A DNA stretch of 64,000 nt, taken from the NCBI GenBank assembly GCA_012026835.1, contig VEPN01000013.1:1-64000 (forward strand), given 5' to 3'. Origin of the DNA: Candidatus Methanoperedens sp. (GTDB lineage: Archaea; Halobacteriota; Methanosarcinia; Methanosarcinales; Methanoperedenaceae). How positions within the stretch are numbered: position 1 is the stretch's first letter; each line of letters starts with the position of its first letter. The notes under the pieces are model-generated. The model made no database searches. It saw nothing but the letters and a program-made list of their open reading frames with translations, and was not told the DNA's origin. Of this stretch, positions 37,430-46,124 are shown one piece after another. The position numbers and the translations under genes are program-made.

Positions 37430-37705
37430 TTATCTTTTTCTCTCCAGCATATCTCCTATATATGTACCAACAATGAATAGTATTGTAAGGATTATAACTT
37501 CAATAAATACGGCAGCCCCGACTAAACTGCCAAGTAGCAGAATTCCTCTACCCCCAATTAACCCCAATACTACCATTATAGCAGCCAGAATTATTCCAAT
37601 TATCACTCCATTTTTCAATAATGCAGTACGGTCTTCCTTGCCTGGTTTCGTGTAACCATATATAATTCCTATTATAATTATCAATATTTCCAGTACATAT
37701 GCCAT
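37430..37705 (-). CDS. Small membrane protein
   Basis: 91 residues with three strongly hydrophobic helices (4-18, 32-52, 55-82) and charged ends (KPGKEDRTALLK; GDMLERKR). GGGAG lies before the ATG. Not recognised; in the stress-protein island and on the same strand as the CsbD-like gene. Confidence 0.7.
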   Translation of the reverse strand: MAYVLEILIIIIGIIYGYTKPGKEDRTALLKNGVIIGIILAAIMVVLGLIGGRGILLLGSLVGAAVFIEVIILTILFIVGTYIGDMLERKR

Positions 37706-37815
37706 AATATCTCCCTAATCTTTAATTAACGGTTTTCTTGGATTTCTCTACACTTTCTTATGGAATTGACAATTACTGTATGTCTTTTGTTAAATCACCG
37801 GATTTTGGAAGGCTA

Positions 37816-38058
37816 CTAAACCTGTTCTACTTTATTGCAATACCTTTTTCCTTTACTCATCACGTAACCCACGATCACTCCGCCGAAGAATGCTCCTGCC
37901 ATATAAGCAAAAGGATTTTCACTTATCTTTGCTTCAGCATATTCTTTATTCTGCTCAATTGTCTTCCCAACTGATTTATTTAGTTCTCGAATTTTGTCAT
38001 CGGTCTTGACGGTCAGATCATTGAATGTCTGGTTTACCTTTTTTAATTCCTCTTCCAT
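37816..38058 (-). CDS. YqjD/ElaB-like (DUF883-type) membrane-anchored protein
   Basis: 80 residues. A charged helix (MEEELKKVNQTFNDLTVKTD to about residue 46) is followed by ENPFAYMAGAFFGGVIVGYV, a Gly-rich C-terminal membrane segment, as in the YqjD/ElaB ribosome-associated inner-membrane proteins. GGAGG lies eight bases before the ATG. Homology is judged from layout only. Confidence 0.7.
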   Translation of the reverse strand: MEEELKKVNQTFNDLTVKTDDKIRELNKSVGKTIEQNKEYAEAKISENPFAYMAGAFFGGVIVGYVMSKGKRYCNKVEQV

Positions 38059-38318
38059 AAACTAACCTCCACAATGTATATTATGCCAGTATCCATATAT
38101 TAGGCTTTCTTCTCTTATCCAATTTTTCTCAAAGGAACAGTAAGATCTCTTTTAAAATTTGAATGGCGGATTTCCGGTTTTACCCAAAAAAAAGACAGAG
38201 TAAAGTTTATACAGATAATATATTTTTAAATAAATGGCAAACCATAACCTTTATCTACCGTTAACATGCATATGATTATAACGTACTAAAAAGTACTATA
38301 TTTGAGGAGTGTGAAACT

Positions 38319-39719
38319 GTGAATAGTAAAAGGACTACTATAGAGTCTCCAGAATCTAAACAAAGACAAGGAATGGAATCTGGAGAAAAAATGAAATCCA
38401 AACAACGAACACAATCTGGACAAAGAACAACAGGTACAGAAAGTACAGGATCTAGAAGTTCTCCAACTGCAACTGCATCCTCTTGGTGGAGAGAAAGGCC
38501 AAAAATTATAAGACCAAGACCAGAGGACCAGGAGAAGGAATACAGGGAAGAACAGAAGAGGTTTGAACAAGAGAGAAGGGGAGAAGGAGAGGAATACAGA
38601 TCAAAACCAGAGGAGCAGGAGAAGGAATACAGGGAAGAACAGAAGAGATTCGAACAAGAAAGACGGGGAGAAGAAGAGGAATACAGACCACAGGAAGGAA
38701 GGTTCAGAGAAGAAGAGGAATACAGACCACAGGAAGAAAAGTTCAGAGAAGAAGAGGAATACAGACCACAGGAAGAAAAGTTCAGAGAAGAAGAGGAATA
38801 CAGACCACAGGAAGAGAGAAGGGGAGGAGAATATATGGCAGAAGAGAGATACAGACAAGAAGAATCAGGAAAATATAGACAGGAACAATCCGGAAGATAC
38901 GGCAGGGAGTCAGAGAGATACAGACCTGAAGAATCTGAAAGATTGAGACGGGGAGAAACATATAGAACAGGAGAGAGATACAGACCTGAAGAAGGAAGAT
39001 ACAGACAAGAAGAATCTGAGAGATCAGGAGGGGAATCACAAAGATTCAGAGGCGAAGAGGAATCAGGATATAGGGCAGCTTCAGCATATCCAGGAAAATC
39101 CAAACATGAAGAGTCCGGAAGATATGGAGGAGAGGAATCCGAGAGATACGGAAGAGAATCGCAGAGATACAGACCTGAAGAAGGAAGATACGCAGGAGAG
39201 GAATCCGGGAGGTACGGAAGAGAAGAGAGAGGTTGGGGTGAAGAATCAAGAAGATATAGAGGAGAGGAATCGGAGAGGGGGTCTCAGAGATACAGACCTG
39301 AAGAATCCGGAAGATACAGACAGGAAGAGTCCGAAGGGTACGGAAGGGAATCGCAGAGATACAGATCCCAGCAATCCAGAGGATATGGACAGCAGGAATC
39401 TGAGAGAGGGTCTCAGAGATACAGGCCAGAAGAATCCGGAAGATACAGACAGGAAGAGTCTGAAAGAGGGCAGCAGAGATTCAGATCACAGGAATCCAGG
39501 GGATATGGACAGCAGGAATCTGAGAGAGGGTCTCAGAGATACAGGCCAGAAGAATCCGGAAGATACAGACAGGAAGAGTCTGAGAGAGGGTCTCAGAGAT
39601 ACAGATCCCAGCAATCCAGGGGATATGGACAGGAAGAGTCCGAAGGAAGGTCTCAGAGATTCAAATCCCAGCAATCCAGGGGATATGGACAGGAAGAGTC
39701 TGAAGAGTACGGAAGATAA
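38319..39719 (+). CDS. Arg/Glu-rich low-complexity repeat protein
   Basis: 466 residues, start GTG with GAGGAG eight bases upstream. After a Ser/Thr/Gln-rich N-terminus (about 50 residues) and a WWRERPKIIRPRP segment, it is almost entirely Arg, Glu, Gln, Ser, Tyr and Gly. First come four units like EEYRPQEEKFREE, then many of the type RYRPEESGRYRQEESERGSQ. There is no membrane segment. It should be intrinsically disordered. All three forward frames stay open through the repeats. After the stop, another frame continues to SEEDSSVKFKKSKHEELLKG at 39792, a better-looking C-terminus, so one frame change in the repeat may have cut the protein short. Confidence 0.65.
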   Translation: MNSKRTTIESPESKQRQGMESGEKMKSKQRTQSGQRTTGTESTGSRSSPTATASSWWRERPKIIRPRPEDQEKEYREEQKRFEQERRGEGEEYRSKPEEQEKEYREEQKRFEQERRGEEEEYRPQEGRFREEEEYRPQEEKFREEEEYRPQEEKFREEEEYRPQEERRGGEYMAEERYRQEESGKYRQEQSGRYGRESERYRPEESERLRRGETYRTGERYRPEEGRYRQEESERSGGESQRFRGEEESGYRAASAYPGKSKHEESGRYGGEESERYGRESQRYRPEEGRYAGEESGRYGREERGWGEESRRYRGEESERGSQRYRPEESGRYRQEESEGYGRESQRYRSQQSRGYGQQESERGSQRYRPEESGRYRQEESERGQQRFRSQESRGYGQQESERGSQRYRPEESGRYRQEESERGSQRYRSQQSRGYGQEESEGRSQRFKSQQSRGYGQEESEEYGR

Positions 39720-39887
39720 CCGGAGAATTTCCGAAGAAGATTCCAGTGTGAAATTCAAAAAAAGTAAACACGAAGAACTTCTCAAGGGATAGCTTAAGAG
39801 AAGGGGAAAAGTGCTCTCCCCTTCCTTCTATCTTGAGATATGAATTGAATGAATTAGAGTATAATAAAATATAGGGAGGTTAGTAAT

Positions 39888-40043
39888 ATGGATCTGTTAA
39901 CTACCATAGTTGTTATCCTTTTGATTCTATGGCTATTGGGGATGGTCAGTTCAAATACGATTGGCGGGTTAATCTATATACTTCTGGTCGTAGCCATTAT
40001 ATTAATACTTGTAAGGATCATAACTGGTCGCCGGGAAGTGTAA
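39888..40043 (+). CDS. Lmo0937-like small membrane protein
   Basis: 51 residues: MDLLTTIVVILLILWLLGMV, then NTIGGLIYILLVVAIILILV and a basic end TGRREV. Two helices with an SSNTIGG turn is the pattern of the Lmo0937 (DUF5670) family, small proteins often induced by stress. AGGGAGG precedes the ATG by about eight bases. Together with the CsbD-like and YqjD-like genes this makes an envelope-stress set. Confidence 0.8.
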   Translation: MDLLTTIVVILLILWLLGMVSSNTIGGLIYILLVVAIILILVRIITGRREV

Positions 40044-40173
40044 AAGTTCTGATTTGCTGTAAATTCGCAAGGAACGTAAAGAGTAGTTGCAAATATCTCT
40101 TTGCGAGCCTTGCTTTCTTTTAATAATCATTTACTCCAGAGATTTCGAGATTTCTTCAAAACATCAAGAAAGA

Positions 40174-40800
40174 TTACACTATGGATTTTGCTTCAGCCAT
40201 ATGGAATCCGGGAAGCCCTGGGAGTGTAAGATTTTTTAAGCATATTCTGGTATTGTTTGACCCTCCATCCATACACCTTATGTTCCAGTAATTGGTGAGC
40301 CCGGCAAAACTCTCCATCAACACGAGTCTGTTTACTGGAGTATTTTCATTTGTAACAGTTTCAAGATACCTGCTAATGCTGTCATCAATTATAGATAAGA
40401 ATCTTTCTGTAGCGCTTCCTGGTCCGAAAGCCACGGCTGCATACCTGAAACCGAGCTTTTCAAATGCCCGGGGATACCAGTTCTCACCATTGGCGAATAT
40501 CCTTGGCAGTTGTCCTTTGCACAGGCTTGAAATATTTCTCAGAAAGCTGTAAGTTGTGGCATCATTTTTTACACAGGATGTATATACAGCTATCACTGTT
40601 TCATCGCTGAGATCAACTGCCACCCATATCCATATCTTTTCATTGCCGATGCAAATTTTTTTTGTATCGATCGCTATTTTTTCTCTGCTCTTTACTATCT
40701 CCTGATTGGCAAAAATCTGGTTTCCTTTTAAACGCCATTTTATTTCATGCGTCATATTATCAAACGAAGATTGGGTTCCATCAATCATACATTCTATCAT
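40174..40800 (-). pseudogene. IS6-like DDE transposase remnant, catalytic Asp lost
   Basis: 208 residues matching the catalytic core of IS6/IS240-type transposases: IAIDTKKICIGNEKIWIWVA with the first Asp, VKNDATTYSFLRNI, and RIFANGENWYPRAFEKLGF. In active enzymes that last motif is D-G-x-x-W-Y; here the Asp is Asn. The N-terminal HTH and the C-terminal Glu region are missing or unrecognisable. No terminal inverted repeats were found at the edges. It is either a dead fragment or a domesticated one. Confidence 0.75.
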
Positions 40801-40921
40801 ATTATCACCTGAAGAAGCTCATTCTTCAAACAGGAATCAGTTTCACAATATAATATTGTAAGTTGCTACCTGAGTTAGCAACATTTAACTGATAAAAAAG
40901 GTTGGTCGTTATATAACATTC

Positions 40922-41305
40922 TCATGCATTTTCAGGCATCCTGCCGAGGGTTCCGAATTGCTCATCATTTTTGATGCCCGCAGGCACAAGCCATCTCTCT
41001 CCCCATGTCCTCATCTCCATCATCACAGCCCTTAAATCCCTGCCTTTTTCAGTAAGGATATATTCTGTTTTTTCAGGCTTGTCTGGAATCATTTTTTTTT
41101 CAACAATTCCGCTTTTTTGAAGCTCTGAAAGATTCTGGGTCAGTACCTTGGATGATATCCCGGGGATGCAGGTTTTCAATTCGTTAAACCTTTTAGGCTG
41201 GTCCATCAGGTTATGTATAATGACAAGGGACCATTTATTTCCTATTGTGTATATTGATTCTACCACCGGACAAATCTCTTTTGTGGTTGATATGTTAGAT
41301 GCCAC
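40922..41305 (-). CDS. HxlR family transcriptional regulator
   Basis: 127 residues. The winged-helix core is ICPVVESIYTIGNKWSLVII, then RFNELKTCIPGISSKVLTQN, with the invariant KW and ISxKxLTQ motifs. A conserved Cys sits at the start of the domain (CPV), the redox/electrophile-sensing residue in some relatives. It is divergent from the small Cys protein and DoxX genes, with an inverted repeat in between. Confidence 0.92.
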   Translation of the reverse strand: MASNISTTKEICPVVESIYTIGNKWSLVIIHNLMDQPKRFNELKTCIPGISSKVLTQNLSELQKSGIVEKKMIPDKPEKTEYILTEKGRDLRAVMMEMRTWGERWLVPAGIKNDEQFGTLGRMPENA

Positions 41306-41347
41306 AGCACAATTTATGTGAGTCCTGTATAAAATGTTTTTCTTAAG

Positions 41348-41363
41348 GTTACCTTCAGGTAAC
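41348..41363. promoter_or_regulatory. Inverted-repeat operator between hxlR and the DoxX operon
   Basis: GTTACC-TTCA-GGTAAC is a perfect 6-bp dyad. It lies just before the TATA element TTATATATTATATAA (41371-41385) of the rightward operon and 43 bases from the HxlR start, so the HxlR protein probably binds here and controls both sides. Confidence 0.65.
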
Positions 41364-41412
41364 TTAAATTTTATATATTATATAATAATCTATGGGGCTG
41401 AGGTGCAAAAAA

Positions 41413-41544
41413 ATGAGTTTCAATAAAGAAAAAATAAAAACCGCTATCAATGCAGTGACTGATGCGTGCCTTCACTGCGGAAATGCACACAGTAACGATT
41501 GCCCTGTCAGTGTAGCCAGGCAGGCGCTAAAATCTGTGGAGTGA
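41413..41544 (+). CDS. Small Cys-motif protein (CxxC..HSNxCPxS family)
   Basis: 43 residues: MSFNKEKIKTAINAVTDACL followed by HCGNAHSNDCPVS and a short helix. The C-x2-C-x3-HSN-x-CP spacing looks like a metal or Fe-S site. A second member with the same pattern lies at 52775-52939. The ATG is about 30 bases after the TATA region. It is the first gene of the operon with DoxX, which starts five bases after its stop. Confidence 0.7.
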   Translation: MSFNKEKIKTAINAVTDACLHCGNAHSNDCPVSVARQALKSVE

Positions 41545-41549
41545 GCTGA

Positions 41550-42002
41550 ATGCATGAAGAAACGCACAACGACAGCCTGGTAATCCTGCGGGCTGCTCTG
41601 GGAATAATCTTCTTTGCGCATGGTTCGCAGAAGCTGCTGGGCTGGTTTGGAGGATATGGCTTCGATGCCACCATCCAGTTCTTCCAGCAGCAGCTTGGCA
41701 TCCCTCCAGCACTTGCCGCAATTTCAATCCTTGTTGAGTTTTTCGGGGGAATATTGCTGCTCCTTGGCCTCCTCACACGTGCTGCTGCCCTCCTTATAGC
41801 CATAAACATGGCAGTTGCCCTTATAAGTGTCCATCTTTCGCAGGGCTTCTTTATAGCCGGGGAAAAGGTTGGCTTTGAATATGTGTTTGCGTTGCTGTTG
41901 ATGTCCCTTTATCTTGCAATAAACGGCGCAGGCAGGTTATCGGTGGACAGGCTTATAAGAGGTAAAGCAGGCACTGGAGTCCTTGGAAAACTACTTTCCT
42001 AA
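41550..42002 (+). CDS. DoxX family membrane protein
   Basis: 150 residues with four helices. Family marks: RAALGIIFFAHGSQKLLGWF at the start, then FFGGILLLLGLLTRAAALLI. DoxX proteins are quinone-linked or redox-associated membrane proteins of mostly unknown activity. In operon with the small Cys protein and likely controlled by the divergent HxlR regulator, which fits a response to redox or electrophile stress. Confidence 0.88.
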   Translation: MHEETHNDSLVILRAALGIIFFAHGSQKLLGWFGGYGFDATIQFFQQQLGIPPALAAISILVEFFGGILLLLGLLTRAAALLIAINMAVALISVHLSQGFFIAGEKVGFEYVFALLLMSLYLAINGAGRLSVDRLIRGKAGTGVLGKLLS

Positions 42003-42048
42003 ATTGGCTGCATACAGAGTGAAAATTCAGACAGAATTTACAGGTTGA

Positions 42049-42591
<543 letters not shown>

Positions 42592-42605
42592 TAAATGGTG
42601 ATCCT

Positions 42606-42914
42606 ATGGCTGAACCCATAATATTAAAAGATTATATCCAGTATAGCCCGCAATCAGTAGTGAGCAAGACATTGAAACAAAATCCTGCCGGCACTATAAC
42701 CCTTTTTGCTTTTGATGCGGGCCAGGGATTGAGCGAGCATTCCGCGCCTTTTGATGCGGTTGTCCAGGTAATCGAAGGGGATGGTGTGTTCACTGTCGGG
42801 GGGAAAGAATATAACCTGAAGGCCGGCCAGTTTATTATTATGCCGGCAAATGTGCCTCATGCAGTAAAAGCCTCAGGCAAGTTCAAAATGCTTTTAACAA
42901 TGCTCCGGGCATGA
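42606..42914 (+). CDS. Single-domain cupin protein
   Basis: 102 residues. Cupin motif 1 is FDAGQGLSEHSAPFDAVVQV and motif 2 is KAGQFIIMPANVPHAV. The metal-binding His/Glu set is partly kept (SEHSAPFD, PHAV). Substrate unknown. GGTGATCCT precedes the ATG at 42606; the gene begins shortly after ribC and is likely co-transcribed. Confidence 0.85.
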   Translation: MAEPIILKDYIQYSPQSVVSKTLKQNPAGTITLFAFDAGQGLSEHSAPFDAVVQVIEGDGVFTVGGKEYNLKAGQFIIMPANVPHAVKASGKFKMLLTMLRA

Positions 42915-42973
42915 ATTTACAACAGCAAATCGAAGCAACGGCTTTATATTCTTCGCGATTATTTTGAAGTTTC

Positions 42974-43180
42974 ATGAAGATAAAAAAATGTTGTTTCATG
43001 GACAGGGAATGCACACAGGCATGTGTGGCGTACAGTGTTTCTAATGAATTGAGCGAAGGTGCAAAAAATTTAGGTTTAAATGATATGCATTGCATGCGTC
43101 TTCTTATGGAACTTGCTGACATGATGAACATGGCAGAGCCTATATTTCCTGAAGATGACGAAGATGATGATGTAATTTGA
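42974..43180 (+). CDS. Small Cys-rich protein with acidic tail
   Basis: 68 residues: KIKKCCFMDRECTQACVAYS, a helical middle with MHCMRLLMELADMM, and the tail PEDDEDDDVI. Cysteines at CC, C and C near the N-terminus suggest metal binding. TTTATATTC at about 42943 places the transcript start close to the ATG. Not named. Confidence 0.6.
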   Translation: MKIKKCCFMDRECTQACVAYSVSNELSEGAKNLGLNDMHCMRLLMELADMMNMAEPIFPEDDEDDDVI

Positions 43181-43268
43181 AATTTATTTCTTGGATTTTT
43201 TCATCATTCATTATCGATAAACAAAAGGCTTAAATTGGAGAATGCCTTTTAAGAATCGCTCCAACCGG

Positions 43269-43280
43269 TTATATAAATAT
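43269..43280 (+). promoter_or_regulatory. TATA element of the tRNA-Asn/tRNA-CAT pair
   Basis: TTATATAAATAT ends 25 bases before the tRNA-Asn 5' end, a typical archaeal tRNA promoter spacing. The two tRNA genes are 20 bases apart and probably share it. Confidence 0.6.
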
Positions 43281-43304
43281 GACCTTACGGAGAATAACTG
43301 ACGA

Positions 43305-43377
43305 GCCGCCATAACTCAGCTGGTAGAGTGCCTGGCTGTTAACCAGGATGTCACAGGTTCGAGCCCTGTTGGCGGCG
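43305..43377 (+). tRNA. tRNA-Asn (GTT)
   Basis: The acceptor stem GCCGCCA/TGGCGGC, the anticodon loop CTGTTAA and the T-arm with GGTTCGAGCC all fold normally. G73 discriminator; CCA is not encoded. Confidence 0.97.
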
Positions 43378-43397
43378 TTCTAAAAGTTTAATTTTCA

Positions 43398-43473
43398 GGG
43401 GCCTGTAGCTTAGTCAGGTTAGAGCGCCCGGCTCATAACCGGGCGGTCACCGGTTCAAATCCGGTCAGGCCCA
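43398..43473 (+). tRNA. tRNA with CAT anticodon (elongator Met or Ile2)
   Basis: The acceptor stem GGGCCTG/CAGGCCC, the anticodon loop CTCATAA and the T-arm GGTTCAAATCC fold well; A73. It lacks the initiator pattern of three G-C pairs next to the anticodon loop. CAT genes may encode elongator Met or the Ile tRNA modified by agmatidine; the sequence does not settle which. Confidence 0.92.
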
Positions 43474-43640
43474 TATCTCAAATTCATTTAGAGTTCGAAA
43501 ACTTCTCTTGATGAAATATCCTTTAAACTTGCCAGATTTCTATTCCTCTATTACCTTTCTTCTATAATCGCTTGCAGCTTGAAACTAACGTGGTCAAAAT
43601 CAAGACCATCCTGCGCTGATCCGGATATGATTAACTTTAT

Positions 43641-43662
43641 ATCTGTGTATGCATACACAGAT
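43641..43662. promoter_or_regulatory. 22-bp perfect palindromic operator of vapBC
   Basis: ATCTGTGTATG and its exact complement CATACACAGAT meet head to head between the TATA element CTTTATAT and the vapB ATG at 43667. The position is right for autorepression by the VapBC complex. Confidence 0.8.
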
Positions 43663-43666
43663 TATC

Positions 43667-43888
43667 ATGGCAACAAAGACAATATCGATAAGAGAAGATG
43701 TGTACGATATCCTCGCGAGCTTAAAAAAAGAGAATGAAAGCTTCAGTGATGTAATATGGAAGCTGACAAAGAAACGAAAACCAAATCTAAGAGACTATTT
43801 TGGGGTTTTGAAGGATAGTAAAGCTATAATCGAGATAGAAGAAGACATTAAGAAAATGAGAGAATCTGCGAGGTTGCGAACTATATGA
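43667..43888 (+). CDS. vapB: VapB-type antitoxin
   Basis: 73 residues: MATKTISIREDVYDILASLK followed by KENESFSDVIWKLTKKRKPN and an acidic tail. This is the archaeal VapB (DUF217-type) pattern. The ATG at 43667 lies just after the operator; a frame start at 43649 falls inside the palindrome. It overlaps vapC by four bases. Confidence 0.88.
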   Translation: MATKTISIREDVYDILASLKKENESFSDVIWKLTKKRKPNLRDYFGVLKDSKAIIEIEEDIKKMRESARLRTI

Positions 43889-44310
43889 TTGTTCTTGATA
43901 CAGCATATCTCATTGACTTTTTCAAGGGAAAAAAAGAAACACTGGGGGCTTTTGAAATTAAGGAAATTGATGCTCTTGATATTTCTCTTGATTTTGAATC
44001 AGATATTGCAACTACTGTTGTGACATTTCATGAAATAATGTCTGGTCTAAAACATAAAAAAGTAAAAAAAGAGGAAAGATATTTTAGAAGATTCTTTAGT
44101 GAAACACCGGTTTTAGATTTCGATTTTAAAGCTGCTGAAAAGTCAAGCGAAATAATGGCGGATCTCTTGACTATAGGAAGACCTGTTAATCCTCTTGATG
44201 TACTTATAGCAGGCATTGCCGTGGCGAATGGAGCAGATAAGATTGCCTCGACAGATAAGAGATTCGACGAAATTTCAAAAGTAACCGGATTGGCGATTCT
44301 AAAACCTTAG
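43885..44310 (+). CDS. vapC: VapC PIN-domain ribonuclease toxin
   Basis: 141 residues. The four acidic PIN residues are visible: VLDTAYLIDF (Asp), VTFHEIMSG (Glu), NPLDVLIAGIA (Asp) and STDKRFDEI (Asp). It cleaves RNA when freed from VapB; targets in the family include tRNAs and rRNA. Complete and next to an intact antitoxin, unlike the PIN remnant at the window start. Confidence 0.92.
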   Translation: MIVLDTAYLIDFFKGKKETLGAFEIKEIDALDISLDFESDIATTVVTFHEIMSGLKHKKVKKEERYFRRFFSETPVLDFDFKAAEKSSEIMADLLTIGRPVNPLDVLIAGIAVANGADKIASTDKRFDEISKVTGLAILKP

Positions 44311-44395
44311 AACCAAAAAAGACGAAAAATATTAAGATAGTTTTTTATTGAATGGGATTTCAGAAAAAAAATAAGGCTCTAAAGTTTTTATATGG

Positions 44396-44468
44396 GGCCC
44401 GGGTCGGGATTCGAACCCGAGTCGTAGGATCCACAGTCCCATAGGATGACCAGCTACCCCACCCAGGC
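44396..44468 (-). tRNA. tRNA-His (GTG), no encoded G-1
   Basis: The acceptor stem GCCTGGG/CCCGGGC, the anticodon loop CTGTGGA and the T-arm GGTTCGAATCC fold normally, with C73 as in other His tRNAs. CCA follows at 44395-44393. The base just before position 1 is T (44469 is A on the plus strand), so the G-1 needed by histidyl-tRNA synthetase is not in the gene. Confidence 0.93.
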
Positions 44469-44565
44469 ACCTCGGGGGAGTAAATCCTTGATGCATCTGG
44501 AAAGGATAAAGGTTTTGTTTCATGAGAGGATTTTGAAGCCAGAAAATAATGTAGCCTGTTGCTCC

Positions 44566-46032
44566 CTATCCCTTCGCCACACCAATAGGCATCAGCCTTA
44601 CTACTTTACGCGCTATTCCAAGCTGGTGGACAACATCCACAACATCCTCACTTGGCTTATACACTGCCGGGGCTTCCTCTGCTATCACCGACGGCTGGGT
44701 CGCCCTTACGGAAATACCCCGTGCAGCAAGTTCTTTCTGGATTGTCTCGCCCCGAAACTGCTTCAATGCAGCCGAGCGGCTTGAAACCCTTCCCGCGCCG
44801 TGGCATGCGCTCCCGAATGTGAGTTCCATTGCTTTTGGGGTCCCATGCAGTACGAATGATGGCGTACCCATGCTGCCCGGAATCAGGACTGGCTGGCCGA
44901 CCTTCCTGTAAACCTGCGGGACATCAGGATGCCCTGGCGGGAAAGCACGTGTTGCGCCTTTCCTGTGGACGTACACCATTTTTTTCTCACCGTTTATAAC
45001 ATGCTCCTCAAGCTTGGCGACATTGTGCGCCACGTCGTATATTAGATGCATGCCAAGATCGTCCATATCGCGCCCGAAAAAACCTGAAAATGTTTCCCTT
45101 ACCCAGTGCGTAATGACCTGCCTGTTCGCCCAGGCATAGTTCGCACCTGCAGCCATTGCTTTGAAATAGTTCTGTCCTTCCGTTGATTCGGCGGGCGCAC
45201 AGGCAAGCTGCCTGTCAGGGAGGACAATGCCGTATTTGCGTGTAGCTTTATCCAGAATCTTGAGGTAGTCATCGCATATCTGGTGGCCTGCCCCTCGGGA
45301 GCCGCAATGTACCATGACAGTAACCTGCCCTTTATGGAGGCCGAATACCTTTGCTGCCTCCTCATCATACACTTCATCCACATACTGTACTTCAAGAAAA
45401 TGGTTTCCACTGCCCAGTGTCCCGAACTGGGGCTTGCCCCTTGTCCTTGCTTTCTCACTCACCTTTCCCGGATCTGCCATCTTCATGAACCCGTTCTCTT
45501 CGCAATGCTCCATATCCTCCTTGACCCCATAACCGCTCTCAACCGCCCACTTCGCACCATGGAGGAGCGCATCCGTGAGTTCTTTATCGGAAGCCCGTAT
45601 CTTGCTTTTTGAGCCTACGCCTGAGGGTATATCATGGAAGAGATGCTCTATCAGCTCTTTCATCCTGGGGCGCACCTCATCCACCGTGAGGTCAGTCCTG
45701 AGTATCCTTACCCCGCAATTGATATCGTACCCCACGCCGCCGGGACTGATTATCCCCGTGTCTCTGTCAAAAGCCGCCACCCCTCCTATGGGAAAGCCGT
45801 ATCCTGAATGGGCATCGGGCATCGCCATAGAATATTTCTGGATTCCCGGAAGTGTTGCTACGTTGGCCGTCTGTTCAAGGGTTTCATGCTCAAGGTTCGA
45901 AAGTAATTTCCTGGAGACAAATATGCGGCCTGGAACCCTCATTCCAGGTTTATAATTTACAGGTATGTCCCAGGTGTAATCATCGATTTTTGTGACTATG
46001 CTTTCAGCATTTTTTTCGGTCGGATCGGGCAT
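44566..46032 (-). CDS. rtcB: RNA-splicing ligase RtcB
   Basis: 488 residues, full length without an intein. Metal and GTP sites are visible: [50 protein letters not shown] and the HGAGR motif near residue 410 with the guanylylated His. It joins tRNA halves after intron removal and needs Mn2+ and GTP (often Archease, not seen here). It stands downstream of tRNA-His. Confidence 0.96.
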   Translation of the reverse strand: MPDPTEKNAESIVTKIDDYTWDIPVNYKPGMRVPGRIFVSRKLLSNLEHETLEQTANVATLPGIQKYSMAMPDAHSGYGFPIGGVAAFDRDTGIISPGGVGYDINCGVRILRTDLTVDEVRPRMKELIEHLFHDIPSGVGSKSKIRASDKELTDALLHGAKWAVESGYGVKEDMEHCEENGFMKMADPGKVSEKARTRGKPQFGTLGSGNHFLEVQYVDEVYDEEAAKVFGLHKGQVTVMVHCGSRGAGHQICDDYLKILDKATRKYGIVLPDRQLACAPAESTEGQNYFKAMAAGANYAWANRQVITHWVRETFSGFFGRDMDDLGMHLIYDVAHNVAKLEEHVINGEKKMVYVHRKGATRAFPPGHPDVPQVYRKVGQPVLIPGSMGTPSFVLHGTPKAMELTFGSACHGAGRVSSRSAALKQFRGETIQKELAARGISVRATQPSVIAEEAPAVYKPSEDVVDVVHQLGIARKVVRLMPIGVAKG

Positions 46033-46124
46033 AAATATCTTCCAGTGATGGTACTGGTATGGTATTGTTATGCCGGGTTATTAAATCTGGTGTTAATATG
46101 GAGTAAATAAAAAATCCTCAAATC

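Noticed and set aside
38276-39103. Long minus-strand and alternate plus-strand frames over the Arg/Glu repeat
   Set aside because: They are complements of GAA/AGA-rich repeats. The Ser/Leu/Pro/Tyr product has no ribosome site.
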